Assembly (NCBI GenBank): GCA_945861315.1
Contig: CAMAUB010000086.1
Location: 1 to 6,097, forward strand
Direction: 5' to 3'
DNA from: Chlamydia trachomatis
GTDB lineage: Bacteria; Chlamydiota; Chlamydiia; Chlamydiales; JAAKFR01
Length of the DNA stretch: 6,097 bases
Translations under genes and position numbers: made by a program
Part shown: piece by piece, positions 1 through 5,777 of the stretch
Layout: each line of letters begins with the position of its first letter
Numbering within the stretch: position 1 is the first letter of the stretch
The notes under the pieces: generated by a model
The model's input: only the letters and a program-made list of their open reading frames with translations
Databases searched by the model: none
Told to the model about the DNA's origin: nothing

Positions 1-132
1 TAGATTGATATTTTATGGTTGCGCCAAAGCCCCGCGGTTTAATGATCACAAGTCGGTTAATATTAGAAATATTGATCGACTTGGGATCATTAAACCCCGG
101 GTGCTTTCGCGTAACCAGAGGGTATCAATCTA
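1..132. repeat. 132-bp imperfect palindrome (long hairpin, possible MITE-like element or structured RNA)
   Basis: Bases 1-64 pair with 68-132 around a 3-nt loop (65-67). The outermost 10 bp (TAGATTGATA / TATCAATCTA) match perfectly. Pairing base by base gives 54 Watson-Crick pairs, 6 G-T pairs, 4 true mismatches and one bulged base (102). All six G-T pairs (11-122, 12-121, 13-120, 21-112, 56-76, 58-74) are wobble pairs only if the plus strand is transcribed; on the minus strand they become A-C mismatches. There is no ORF in it. It lies about 80 bp beyond the fumC stop codon, so it could also stop transcription of fumC, but no T-run follows it in that direction. The left arm starts exactly at the window edge, so the repeat may extend further. 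The structure is seen directly; its identity as a mobile element, terminator or RNA is not established. Confidence 0.8.
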
Positions 133-215
133 AATTTAATCGACTATATAGGCTGCGTCAATAAATTTTGTAAAGGAAGAAATAAGCTTGTTTCCATTTA
201 TCCCTGGATGATCAA

Positions 216-1577
216 TCAATACCTCGTAATTCTTTGGAACTCTTCATCTGAAATGATTGATAGTGCACGATTGGCCTCTCTCAAAGAGAGGTCATTCGCA
301 TGTGCGTATTGTGCAAGCTTTGCAGCCTTGTCGTATCCAATTATTGGAGTGAGAGCTGTTACGAGCATTAAAGAGTTACTCACATATTCATTGATTTTCT
401 TGATATTAGGTTGCATGCCATCTAGGCAGTATTTGGTGAAATTTATGCAACAGTCAGAGAGAATTTTAACCGACTGCAGTATGTTAAATATGATCATCGG
501 TTTATAAACATTCATCTCTAAAAGGCCACTACTGCCAGCAATTGTCGTTGCAACATCATAGCCCATAACTTGGGCTGAAGCCATTGCAAGGGCCTCACAT
601 TGTGTTGGGTTGACTTTCCCTGGCATGATTGATGAGCCTGGTTCATTTGAAGGAAGAATGAGTTCATAAAAACCGGCACGTGGTCCACAGCTAAGTAGAC
701 GAATATCATTGGCAATTTTAAAAAGAGAGCAAGCAACTGTTTTAAGGGTTGCACTTGCCATTACAAGTGCATCATGTGATCCCATCACTGCAAATTTATT
801 AGGAGCAGATATAAAAGGTAGGTTAGTAAGTGTAGCAATTTGCTGTGCAACTTTTTCAGCAAAGTCTTTGTTAGCATTAAGTCCTGTACCAAGCACAGTT
901 CCGCCAAGAGCTAACTTGTATACATCTCGTAAAACCCATTTAATTCGTGCAATATTGTCCTTCAGAAGCTGTGCATAGCCAGAAAATTCTTGTCCCAATG
1001 TGAGAGGAACTGCATCTTGCATATGGGTTCGTCCAATTTTGACGATGTGATCCCATTGCTCTGCCTTTTTCTTAAGAGCCTCATAAATCGTTCTTAAACT
1101 TGGCAAAAGGCGTTCATGAAAAGCAATTGCGCTCGCCATGCACATAGCTGTTGGAAAGGCATCATTGGTCGATTGAGATCTGTTGACGTGATCATTTGGA
1201 TGAATGGGGTCTTTACTTCCCAGCACTCCATTAGCAAGTTCAATGGCTCTATTGGAGATAACCTCATTCATGTTCATATTGAACTGAGTTCCACTTCCAC
1301 TCATCCAAACATAGAGAGGAAAGTGGGCGTCTAATTTTCCACTGATGACCTCATCAGCTGCTTGATCAATGAGTTGTTGTCTCTTTTCATCTAAGTTGTT
1401 CAGCTCAAGATTGACAAAAGCTGCAGCCTTTTTAAGGATGCCCATCGAGTAGATCATCTCACGGGGAATATGATCTTCTCCAACTGTAAAGTACTTAAGT
1501 GAGCGCTCGGTTTGTGCTCCCCAATATTTGTCCTTAGGGACATTAATTTCCCCTAAGCTGTCCCTTTCTTTTCGCAT
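216..1577 (-). CDS. fumC: Class II fumarate hydratase (fumarase C)
   Basis: FumC catalyses the reversible hydration of fumarate to L-malate in the TCA cycle, as a cytosolic homotetramer without an iron-sulfur cluster. The 453-residue product has the family signatures in order: [12 protein letters not shown] (residues 16-25 region), [14 protein letters not shown] (93-106), [20 protein letters not shown] (126-145), [20 protein letters not shown] (182-201) with the catalytic-type His185, [13 protein letters not shown] (223-235), and the superfamily signature [16 protein letters not shown] (314-329) with Ser315/Ser316, Lys321 and Asn323. The ATG start gives the usual N-terminus ([10 protein letters not shown]) a few residues before the conserved YWGAQT. 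A weak purine-rich AAAAGAG lies 4 nt upstream. The protein is slightly shorter than typical FumC (about 460-467): it ends soon after the EEF motif and lacks the usual last 10 or so residues, but all active-site segments are present. It is separated from the gsp operon upstream by a hairpin repeat and probably has its own promoter. Aspartase and argininosuccinate lyase share the superfamily signature, but the SGSGTQ and HPNDHVN motifs fit fumarase best. Confidence 0.96.
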   Translation of the reverse strand: MRKERDSLGEINVPKDKYWGAQTERSLKYFTVGEDHIPREMIYSMGILKKAAAFVNLELNNLDEKRQQLIDQAADEVISGKLDAHFPLYVWMSGSGTQFNMNMNEVISNRAIELANGVLGSKDPIHPNDHVNRSQSTNDAFPTAMCMASAIAFHERLLPSLRTIYEALKKKAEQWDHIVKIGRTHMQDAVPLTLGQEFSGYAQLLKDNIARIKWVLRDVYKLALGGTVLGTGLNANKDFAEKVAQQIATLTNLPFISAPNKFAVMGSHDALVMASATLKTVACSLFKIANDIRLLSCGPRAGFYELILPSNEPGSSIMPGKVNPTQCEALAMASAQVMGYDVATTIAGSSGLLEMNVYKPMIIFNILQSVKILSDCCINFTKYCLDGMQPNIKKINEYVSNSLMLVTALTPIIGYDKAAKLAQYAHANDLSLREANRALSIISDEEFQRITRY

Positions 1578-1687
1578 CTACTCTTTTGTGTAAATTTTTT
1601 TATTGACATCTCTCATGATTTTCCATGGTCGTCAAATGGATCTTTTTGCGCATCCTTTTTTCGTGCAATTGGTATTCTTCTTTTATC

Positions 1688-1796
1688 AACGCAAAGACGC
1701 CATGGCGCGAAGACGCAAAGAAAATTGAAAATAGAGCTCTTCTGAAACTCCATTTATAAAAATCTTTGCGTCTTCGCGCCATGGCGTCTTTGCGTT
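1688..1796. repeat. Perfect 34-bp inverted repeat with 41-nt loop (dispersed NAKTPWREDAK/LCVFAPWRLCV-type element)
   Basis: Arm 1688-1721 is the exact reverse complement of arm 1763-1796, with a 41-nt AT-rich loop (1722-1762). Each arm contains the direct repeat ACGCAAAGA at both ends (1689-1697 and 1713-1721 in the left arm) and the palindrome GCCATGGC in the middle (1699-1706). Its translation gives NAKTPWREDAK on one strand and LCVFAPWRLCV on the other. From general knowledge, peptides of this kind recur as spurious ORFs in many unrelated bacterial genomes because of a dispersed G+C-richer repeat. The element stands out against the AT-rich surroundings. Its right end is 8 nt beyond the stop codon of the last gsp gene, so it is well placed to end that transcript or protect its 3' end, although no T-run follows. 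No target-site duplication is obvious. Confidence 0.9.
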
Positions 1797-1804
1797 AAAT
1801 TTGA

Positions 1805-2755
1805 CTAACTGCGAACTTTTTTGATGTATTTTTCTCGTTGGACAATGTTAGATGCTATGTCTTTGATAAACAAAATGTTTCCCGGTTTTCCAAGGGAAAA
1901 GTCAAATAGTTTTACAAAAGCATCTGTATCGATATCTGCTTTTTGGACGGTTTGCGTAAAAGCTTCAAGAAGATCTTTTTTCAACTCGGTGCGCCCTTTA
2001 CACTCTTCAAACTCGGTTTTGTTTTGCTCCTGATAATTAATTTCAACCCATGCCTGCTCTTGAAGGGTGAGAAGATCTGTTGCAAGGGATGCCTTGGGGC
2101 AGATGGCGTAAAGAAGCTCGGGGGAGAGAAACATAAAGTTGACCTTCTGTTGAAAGGAGCTTCCTTTTGAATCAAAAGTGATGTAGTGCAGAAGGGAGGG
2201 ATAGCCATTGCCCCCCTTAAGCATGGCAACAAAGATCTTTTGAAGATCATGGTTACTAAGGTCAATTGTTGCTAGTTCATCTGGATATGTGAAGTTCAAA
2301 GTCTCATCTTTCTTTGCGATGAGTGCATCAAGGATTTCAAACTCTGCATTGGGGATTTTATTGAAAAAATCCATCTTGCCGTAGAGTGATCGCATTAGAA
2401 TAGCCGCAGTTTCATAATGGAACGCTTTTTCACTACTGCTCAGGAGCAAAAAAAAGTTGAGACGAGAGTTATTTGGAGGGCGTATATGGTTGAAGTTCAA
2501 AGATGTGGAGTTTTTTTTGTGCGGTGCTGGTGTCGGATTGATGGACGAGGTCTTAGGAATTGGGTTTTCGCTCTCTTGAAGACGGTAATCTTCAAAGTAG
2601 GAGGTTTGAATGATCTTTTCTCTCTCCAAATCGGCAGCTACATGTCCTTTGAAAAGGTGTTGGTTAAATGATTCGTGAGTATATTTGACAACTTCACTTG
2701 AAGTGAGAATGCCAATTAGGGTGAGAAAGGTGATGGTGAAAAGGAAGGGATTCAT
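1805..2755 (-). CDS. Membrane-anchored protein of unknown family, last gene of the gsp operon (GspK position)
   Basis: I do not recognise this 316-residue protein by sequence. Residues 4-18 form one hydrophobic stretch (FLFTITFLTLIGILT), which could be a signal anchor or an uncleaved signal. A Pro/Asn/Ser-rich linker runs over about 62-97, followed by a mixed alpha/beta region to the end. There is no FTLIE-type prepilin site and almost no positive charge before the hydrophobic stretch. The start codon overlaps the gspJ-like stop as ATGA (2752-2755), with GGAG 6 nt upstream, so translation is coupled to the gene before. In many bacteria the gene after gspJ is gspK, an atypical large minor pseudopilin of about 300 or more residues lacking Glu at +5. 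Size, membrane segment and place are compatible with GspK, but no diagnostic motif supports it. A lineage-specific T2SS accessory protein is equally possible. It is followed closely by the inverted repeat at 1688-1796. Confidence 0.85.
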   Translation of the reverse strand: MNPFLFTITFLTLIGILTSSEVVKYTHESFNQHLFKGHVAADLEREKIIQTSYFEDYRLQESENPIPKTSSINPTPAPHKKNSTSLNFNHIRPPNNSRLNFFLLLSSSEKAFHYETAAILMRSLYGKMDFFNKIPNAEFEILDALIAKKDETLNFTYPDELATIDLSNHDLQKIFVAMLKGGNGYPSLLHYITFDSKGSSFQQKVNFMFLSPELLYAICPKASLATDLLTLQEQAWVEINYQEQNKTEFEECKGRTELKKDLLEAFTQTVQKADIDTDAFVKLFDFSLGKPGNILFIKDIASNIVQREKYIKKVRS

Positions 2756-3372
2756 GCTGACTCCGATGCGTAGATAATGGGGTGGGGAAAGTCGAAGATA
2801 AAGGGAGGCTTCTTATCATCTGTAAAAAGCTTTACAAGGGCGGGTAAGCAGCGGTATTCAGGTTTCCAATTGGGTTGCCACCCCTCCCTTGGAAAGTTAG
2901 ACTTGATCTCATTTGGTAAGATGGGGCCAGCAAAGGGATTTGGTGGATAGTAAAAACTGAAGGTAAGATCTTTCACATGATCAAGAAGTGGGAAGGTGAT
3001 CGAAGGAGCTAACAGCATTTTCCCCTCTTTGGGTTGGGGCCAGATTGTAAGACAAAGCGCCTCAGCTTGGTGATCAATGTAGAGACGAGCTAAGACGACA
3101 TCTGAAAGGCTCGGCTCTTCACAGGGGCCATTCTCAAAAGTGAAAACAAGAGAATCTCCACTTGAATAGAAGGCTGTCACTCCTCGTTTTGAATTGAGCG
3201 TTGCATTTGAGAAAATTGAGCTTAGTCGTTCGATATAGTAGCGCTCTTGTAGGTGGGGAGGATCGATCGATTTCTTTGAAAAGGTTGAGTACCAAAAAAA
3301 GAGGGTGGTGAAAAGCAAAGAGAACAGTGTCATTGCAATGATTGTTTCTATAAGAGTCATGGAGCGTTTCAT
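2752..3372 (-). CDS. gspJ: GspJ-like minor pseudopilin
   Basis: This is a putative minor pseudopilin of the T2SS pseudopilus tip. The 206-residue product begins MKRSMTLIETIIAMTLFSLL: a very short basic leader, then a type IV prepilin N-terminus with Glu at +5 (Glu9), continuing as a hydrophobic helix to about residue 27. The cleavage site would be Ser4/Met5, with Ser instead of the usual Gly at -1. The remainder is a long globular domain. Near its C-terminus are the segments LPALVKLFT and PFIFDFP, which resemble the closing strands of GspJ (a proline followed by a hydrophobic strand, then a second strand). The length is close to that of GspJ (about 190-210). The ATG is preceded by a full Shine-Dalgarno AGGAGG (3380-3385 on the plus strand) with 7-nt spacing and overlaps the upstream stop as ATGA. 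The assignment rests on the prepilin motif, length and the G-H-I-J order; overall identity to known GspJ looks low. Confidence 0.82.
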   Translation of the reverse strand: MKRSMTLIETIIAMTLFSLLFTTLFFWYSTFSKKSIDPPHLQERYYIERLSSIFSNATLNSKRGVTAFYSSGDSLVFTFENGPCEEPSLSDVVLARLYIDHQAEALCLTIWPQPKEGKMLLAPSITFPLLDHVKDLTFSFYYPPNPFAGPILPNEIKSNFPREGWQPNWKPEYRCLPALVKLFTDDKKPPFIFDFPHPIIYASESA

Positions 3373-3797
3373 CGCAATACCTCCTCGATAAACAGGGTGT
3401 GGACTTGCTCCATTTTATCGATAGAGAGTTTCACATTGATAAGTAGGCCTCTCCCACCAAGACTTGGCTTTTTACAGCTTTTAACTTCTTTGATAGTGTA
3501 TTTAATGGGAGTTAAATCTATACCCAAACGATCTTTCAAGTTGTTTGGGTCTATCTCCCCCTCAACTCCAGCTATCAAATCCTTCCAGCTAAATTCTTGG
3601 GCGTAGAGCTTCTCTTTAATTTCGCAAAAGGCATTTTGAAAAAGAGGGTAGCTTTTAATCTCTTTGAGATAAAATGCGTGACTCTTTTTGATTGCCAAGT
3701 GTGGCTTGATAAGAGGAAATAAGCAGAGTGTGATTAACATAAGAGAGATCACAATCTCAAGTAAGAGATAGGATCTCTTGCGGATAGGATGCTTCAT
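3369..3797 (-). CDS. gspI: GspI-like minor pseudopilin
   Basis: This is a small pseudopilin-like protein, 142 residues from the chosen start. The leader MKHPIRKRS is basic and is followed by YLLLEIVISLMLITLCLF, a hydrophobic helix with Glu at +5 (Glu14). The predicted cleavage is Ser9/Tyr10, again with Ser rather than Gly at -1. The C-terminal part (about 98-142) has alternating strand-like segments and ends in EEVLR. Size and place between the H-like and J-like genes fit GspI, which nucleates the pseudopilus tip with J and K. The ATG at 3797 was chosen because GAGGAG (3808-3813) lies 10 nt upstream; a TTG at 3806 would extend the protein by 3 residues but sits only 1 nt from that site. The first 41 nt lie inside the 3' end of the H-like gene. 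The sequence is highly divergent, so the letter I is inferred mostly from order. Confidence 0.78.
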   Translation of the reverse strand: MKHPIRKRSYLLLEIVISLMLITLCLFPLIKPHLAIKKSHAFYLKEIKSYPLFQNAFCEIKEKLYAQEFSWKDLIAGVEGEIDPNNLKDRLGIDLTPIKYTIKEVKSCKKPSLGGRGLLINVKLSIDKMEQVHTLFIEEVLR

Positions 3798-4221
3798 GGA
3801 CTGCAATCTCCTCGTGATTAATTTTTCCTGGGATGCCAGAGAAAATGATCACTTTCTCGTTATTTTTTCCTCTTAGGATTAATGTTCCCTTAGGAGGAAT
3901 TCCAAGAGAGCCATCAAAAAATAAGCTCGTGGCTTTTCCATTAAAAAGAACTTCTCTCACTTTAGAGAGAGTAATTTGGCGAGTGTGCTTTGGTGCAACC
4001 AATTTGCAAAAGCCATCTTCAAAAAAAATCTGCACATCTTGCTTAGTATTGATCATGAGTTCTTCAGCAAGATGTATTTGTTCAAGCACTATTTTGGCCT
4101 CTTTCTCAAAGTGCTCTTTATTCAAGACGCGAGAAATTCCAAAGCCGCCCCCTCCTAAACAAAGAGCGACTATGGACATGACAATCAACATTTCTATTAG
4201 AGTAAAGCTAGCTTTTTTCAT
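3757..4221 (-). CDS. gspH: GspH-like minor pseudopilin
   Basis: This is a pseudopilin of 154 residues from the chosen start, MKKASFTLIEMLIVMSIVAL: a short basic leader, then FTLIE with Glu at +5 (Glu10), and a hydrophobic helix to about residue 28. Cleavage would be Ser5/Phe6 (Ser at -1). The globular part is beta-rich, with FFEDGFCKLV (66-75), SLFFDGSLGIPPKGTLIL (99-116) and VIIFSGIPGKI (124-134). This is the strand-turn-strand style of the GspH/FimT domain, where a late F-x-x-x-G-x...G-x-L-x-L segment is typical. An ATG run at 4269-4275 would give an 18-residue longer leader; the inner ATG is preferred because it gives a leader like those of its neighbours, but no strong Shine-Dalgarno precedes it and it may depend on coupling (it overlaps the gspG end by 14 nt). 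The 3' end overlaps the next gene by 41 nt. Confidence 0.8.
   Translation of the reverse strand: MKKASFTLIEMLIVMSIVALCLGGGGFGISRVLNKEHFEKEAKIVLEQIHLAEELMINTKQDVQIFFEDGFCKLVAPKHTRQITLSKVREVLFNGKATSLFFDGSLGIPPKGTLILRGKNNEKVIIFSGIPGKINHEEIAVHEASYPQEILSLT
3808..3813 (-). promoter_or_regulatory. Ribosome binding site of the gspI-like gene
   Basis: GAGGAG on the minus strand lies inside the 3' end of the gspH-like gene, 10 nt before the ATG at 3797 and only 1 nt before the alternative TTG at 3806. Its position decides in favour of the ATG. Confidence 0.65.
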
Positions 4222-4579
4222 GCTTTTGCTTATAGCTCTCAAGTTTTTGTGATTTAACAAGGATTTCATCATCATCCACTATAGAAACAAGAAACTTCTT
4301 CTTCCAACCATCGAATAAGATGTCATTATTTTTCTGACTGGCCAAAGGTGAGCTTGTCACGCGAGATTCCCAATTTTTTACAACTGTATCAAGATCATCT
4401 CCTTTTGCAGCCTCAAGCATTAAAATATCATGGACGCGCATTTGGTTTTGTTCCGTCTTAAATGCACGCCCTTGATCCATGCTGCCTCGCATATTGAATG
4501 CCAAAGCACCACCTATCAGGCCGATTAACATGATTACAATCATGATTTCAATCAGTGTGACTGAGCGTTTTTTCTTCAT
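4208..4579 (-). CDS. gspG: GspG, major pseudopilin of the type II secretion system
   Basis: GspG is the main subunit of the periplasmic pseudopilus. The 123-residue product starts MKKKRSVTLIEIMIVIMLIG: basic leader, prepilin motif with Glu at +5 (Glu11), and a hydrophobic helix to about residue 29. The site would be Ser6/Val7, so the usual Gly at -1 is replaced by Ser. An amphipathic helix (about 36-58) follows, then a short C-terminal domain with FDGWKKKFLVSIVDDDEILV (89-108), which corresponds to the D-x-W-G-x-x-Y/F strand region of GspG. The protein is shorter than typical GspG (about 140) and lacks the common YRLDNG-x-YPT-x-x-QGL segment. The start at 4579 was chosen because GGAG (4587-4590) is 7 nt upstream; ATGs at 4585 and 4609 lie too close to or before it. 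The first place after gspF supports GspG rather than another pseudopilin. Confidence 0.88.
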   Translation of the reverse strand: MKKKRSVTLIEIMIVIMLIGLIGGALAFNMRGSMDQGRAFKTEQNQMRVHDILMLEAAKGDDLDTVVKNWESRVTSSPLASQKNNDILFDGWKKKFLVSIVDDDEILVKSQKLESYKQKHEKS

Positions 4580-4586
4580 CTTCATT

Positions 4587-4590
4587 CTCC
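4587..4590 (-). promoter_or_regulatory. Ribosome binding site of gspG abutting the gspF stop codon
   Basis: The minus-strand string TAGGAG joins the gspF stop codon TAG (4590-4592) to the Shine-Dalgarno core GGAG, sharing one G. The spacing of 7 nt to the ATG at 4579 is good; to the ATG at 4585 it is only 1 nt. It therefore fixes the gspG start and implies that translation termination and reinitiation are linked. Confidence 0.65.
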
Positions 4591-5777
4591 TACATAAAAG
4601 CACTGACATCCGTTAGCGGAAGCAGTACAGCCATCATAATAATCCCTACAACACCCCCCATGATCAGCAAGATAACGGGTTGTGCAAGCGCTGTTAGGCG
4701 GGTTAATGTCTTATCAACTTCATCCTCGTAGAGATCAGCGATCTTTTCGAGCATCTCATTCACTTTTCCTCCCTCCTCTCCAATTGAGAGCATGCGAGCA
4801 ACTAATGGGGGAAACCAGGGAGATTTTTTGAGCTCAATACTCAAAAGACTTCCCTCTATAATACGTGTTTCGGCGAGCGTGATTTCAGCAGCCATGATTG
4901 GAGAGCGCATCACTCCTCTAGATATTTGCAAAGCATCGATAATAGAAACACCTCCAGAGAGCATGGTTCCCATGGCTCGCGTAAAACGGGCCACTTCTTT
5001 TTGGATGATAACAGTCCGAAGAATGGGAAGTTTTAAGCTGAGCTTGTGCAAGTTAAGGCGCACGCTCTTTTTTCGAAATAGATAATTTCCTAAAAATCCA
5101 AGTCCAATCAAAGAGGGGATGTAGATAGGCCAGCCACGTGTAGTAAAATGAGATACCTTCATAACAAGTCGTGTAAAGCTATTTACATCACAATCAGCAA
5201 AGAGTGTTTCTAAAGAGGGAATCACAAAGATAAAGAGGAGAAAAATCAATGCAAAAGAAAATGTACAAAGGAGCATGGGGTAGATAAGAGCTGTGAGTAG
5301 TTGTTTTTTAAGTCGATTTTGTTTGGTCAAAAGCAGTGCTAGCTTCTCAAGGGTTTTATCAAGACTTCCAACAGATTCTCCCGCATGAACCATTGAACAA
5401 TAAAGAGAATCAAAGCTAGTTGGAAACTCTTCCATTGCTTTAGAGAGTGAAAAGCCAGCTTTAATTTTCTCAGTTAATTTGATTAAGGTGGAGTAGAAAT
5501 GGTCACGCTTTGATTCTTCAGTAATGGAGAGAAGGCTCTCATAAAGGGGCATTCCCGCTAAAAGCAGGTTAGATAGCTGCGTTGTAAACGTAATGAGGTG
5601 TTCCCCCTTGATCGCCTGCTTTTTCCTTTGAAAAAGGAGCTTTTTTTCTTTTAAAGAGATGACAATGAGCTTTTGCTCCTTCAATTTTTCTTTCGCCTCT
5701 TCGAAAAAAGCGGCTTCAATAATGCCACTTTTTTTTTGTCCATCAAGGGTCATGCTACGGTAGGAAAATGACAACAT
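4590..5777 (-). CDS. gspF: GspF, inner-membrane platform protein of the type II secretion system
   Basis: GspF is the polytopic inner-membrane protein that links the ATPase GspE to pseudopilus assembly. The 395-residue product has the family length (about 400) and the two-repeat architecture. The N-terminal cytoplasmic part (1-55, with FSYRSMTLDGQKKSGIIEA) is followed by T2SSF repeat 1 (about 60-185), containing LSNLLLAGMPLYESL and HAGESVGSLDKTLEKLA (131-147). Repeat 2 (about 262-385) contains FTRAMGTMLSGGVSIIDAL (265-283) and SIGEEGGKVNEMLEKIADLY (331-350). Three hydrophobic segments are seen at about 165-188, 218-234 and 367-388. The ATG overlaps the gspE stop in the string TAATG, with a GAGGA ribosome site 8 nt before it. 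The type IV pilus homologue PilC is the alternative, but the neighbouring GspE tail and pseudopilin string favour T2SS. Confidence 0.95.
   Translation of the reverse strand: MLSFSYRSMTLDGQKKSGIIEAAFFEEAKEKLKEQKLIVISLKEKKLLFQRKKQAIKGEHLITFTTQLSNLLLAGMPLYESLLSITEESKRDHFYSTLIKLTEKIKAGFSLSKAMEEFPTSFDSLYCSMVHAGESVGSLDKTLEKLALLLTKQNRLKKQLLTALIYPMLLCTFSFALIFLLFIFVIPSLETLFADCDVNSFTRLVMKVSHFTTRGWPIYIPSLIGLGFLGNYLFRKKSVRLNLHKLSLKLPILRTVIIQKEVARFTRAMGTMLSGGVSIIDALQISRGVMRSPIMAAEITLAETRIIEGSLLSIELKKSPWFPPLVARMLSIGEEGGKVNEMLEKIADLYEDEVDKTLTRLTALAQPVILLIMGGVVGIIMMAVLLPLTDVSAFM

Noticed and set aside
179..194. 16-bp near-palindrome GAAATAAGCTTGTTTC downstream of fumC as a terminator
   Set aside because: It has no loop, is AT-rich and is not followed by a T-run in the direction of fumC transcription, so it is too weak to call.
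130..221. Open reading in another frame past the fumC stop ([10 protein letters not shown]...) as a frameshifted fumarase tail
   Set aside because: It resembles the V-x-P-x-x-M-x-G tail only loosely, the spacing after the EEF motif does not fit well, and the frame continues into sequence with no family similarity.
208..507. Plus-strand ORFs antisense to fumC and the gsp genes (for example 208-507, 709-978, 3833-4252, 4792-5085)
   Set aside because: Each lies opposite a gene with clear family motifs, has no credible ribosome site or recognisable domain, and is explained as a shadow frame.
1608..1635. Possible fumC promoter on the minus strand: TTGACG (1630-1635) and AGAGAT (1608-1613) with 16-nt spacing
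   Set aside because: The -35 box is good but the -10 box matches only two of six consensus bases; other pairings in this AT-rich 110-bp region are no better, so no promoter is called.
1600..1782. 60-residue ORF on the minus strand beginning MARRRKDFYKW
   Set aside because: It lies almost wholly in the 1688-1796 inverted repeat and the non-coding fumC leader, has low-complexity Arg-rich content and is the kind of spurious frame such repeats generate.
4222..4275. Longer start for the GspH-like protein at the ATGATGATG run (4269-4275)
   Set aside because: It would give a 23-residue leader unlike the 4-9-residue leaders of the sibling pseudopilins and has no clear Shine-Dalgarno site. It is not excluded, since some type IV prepilins have long leaders.
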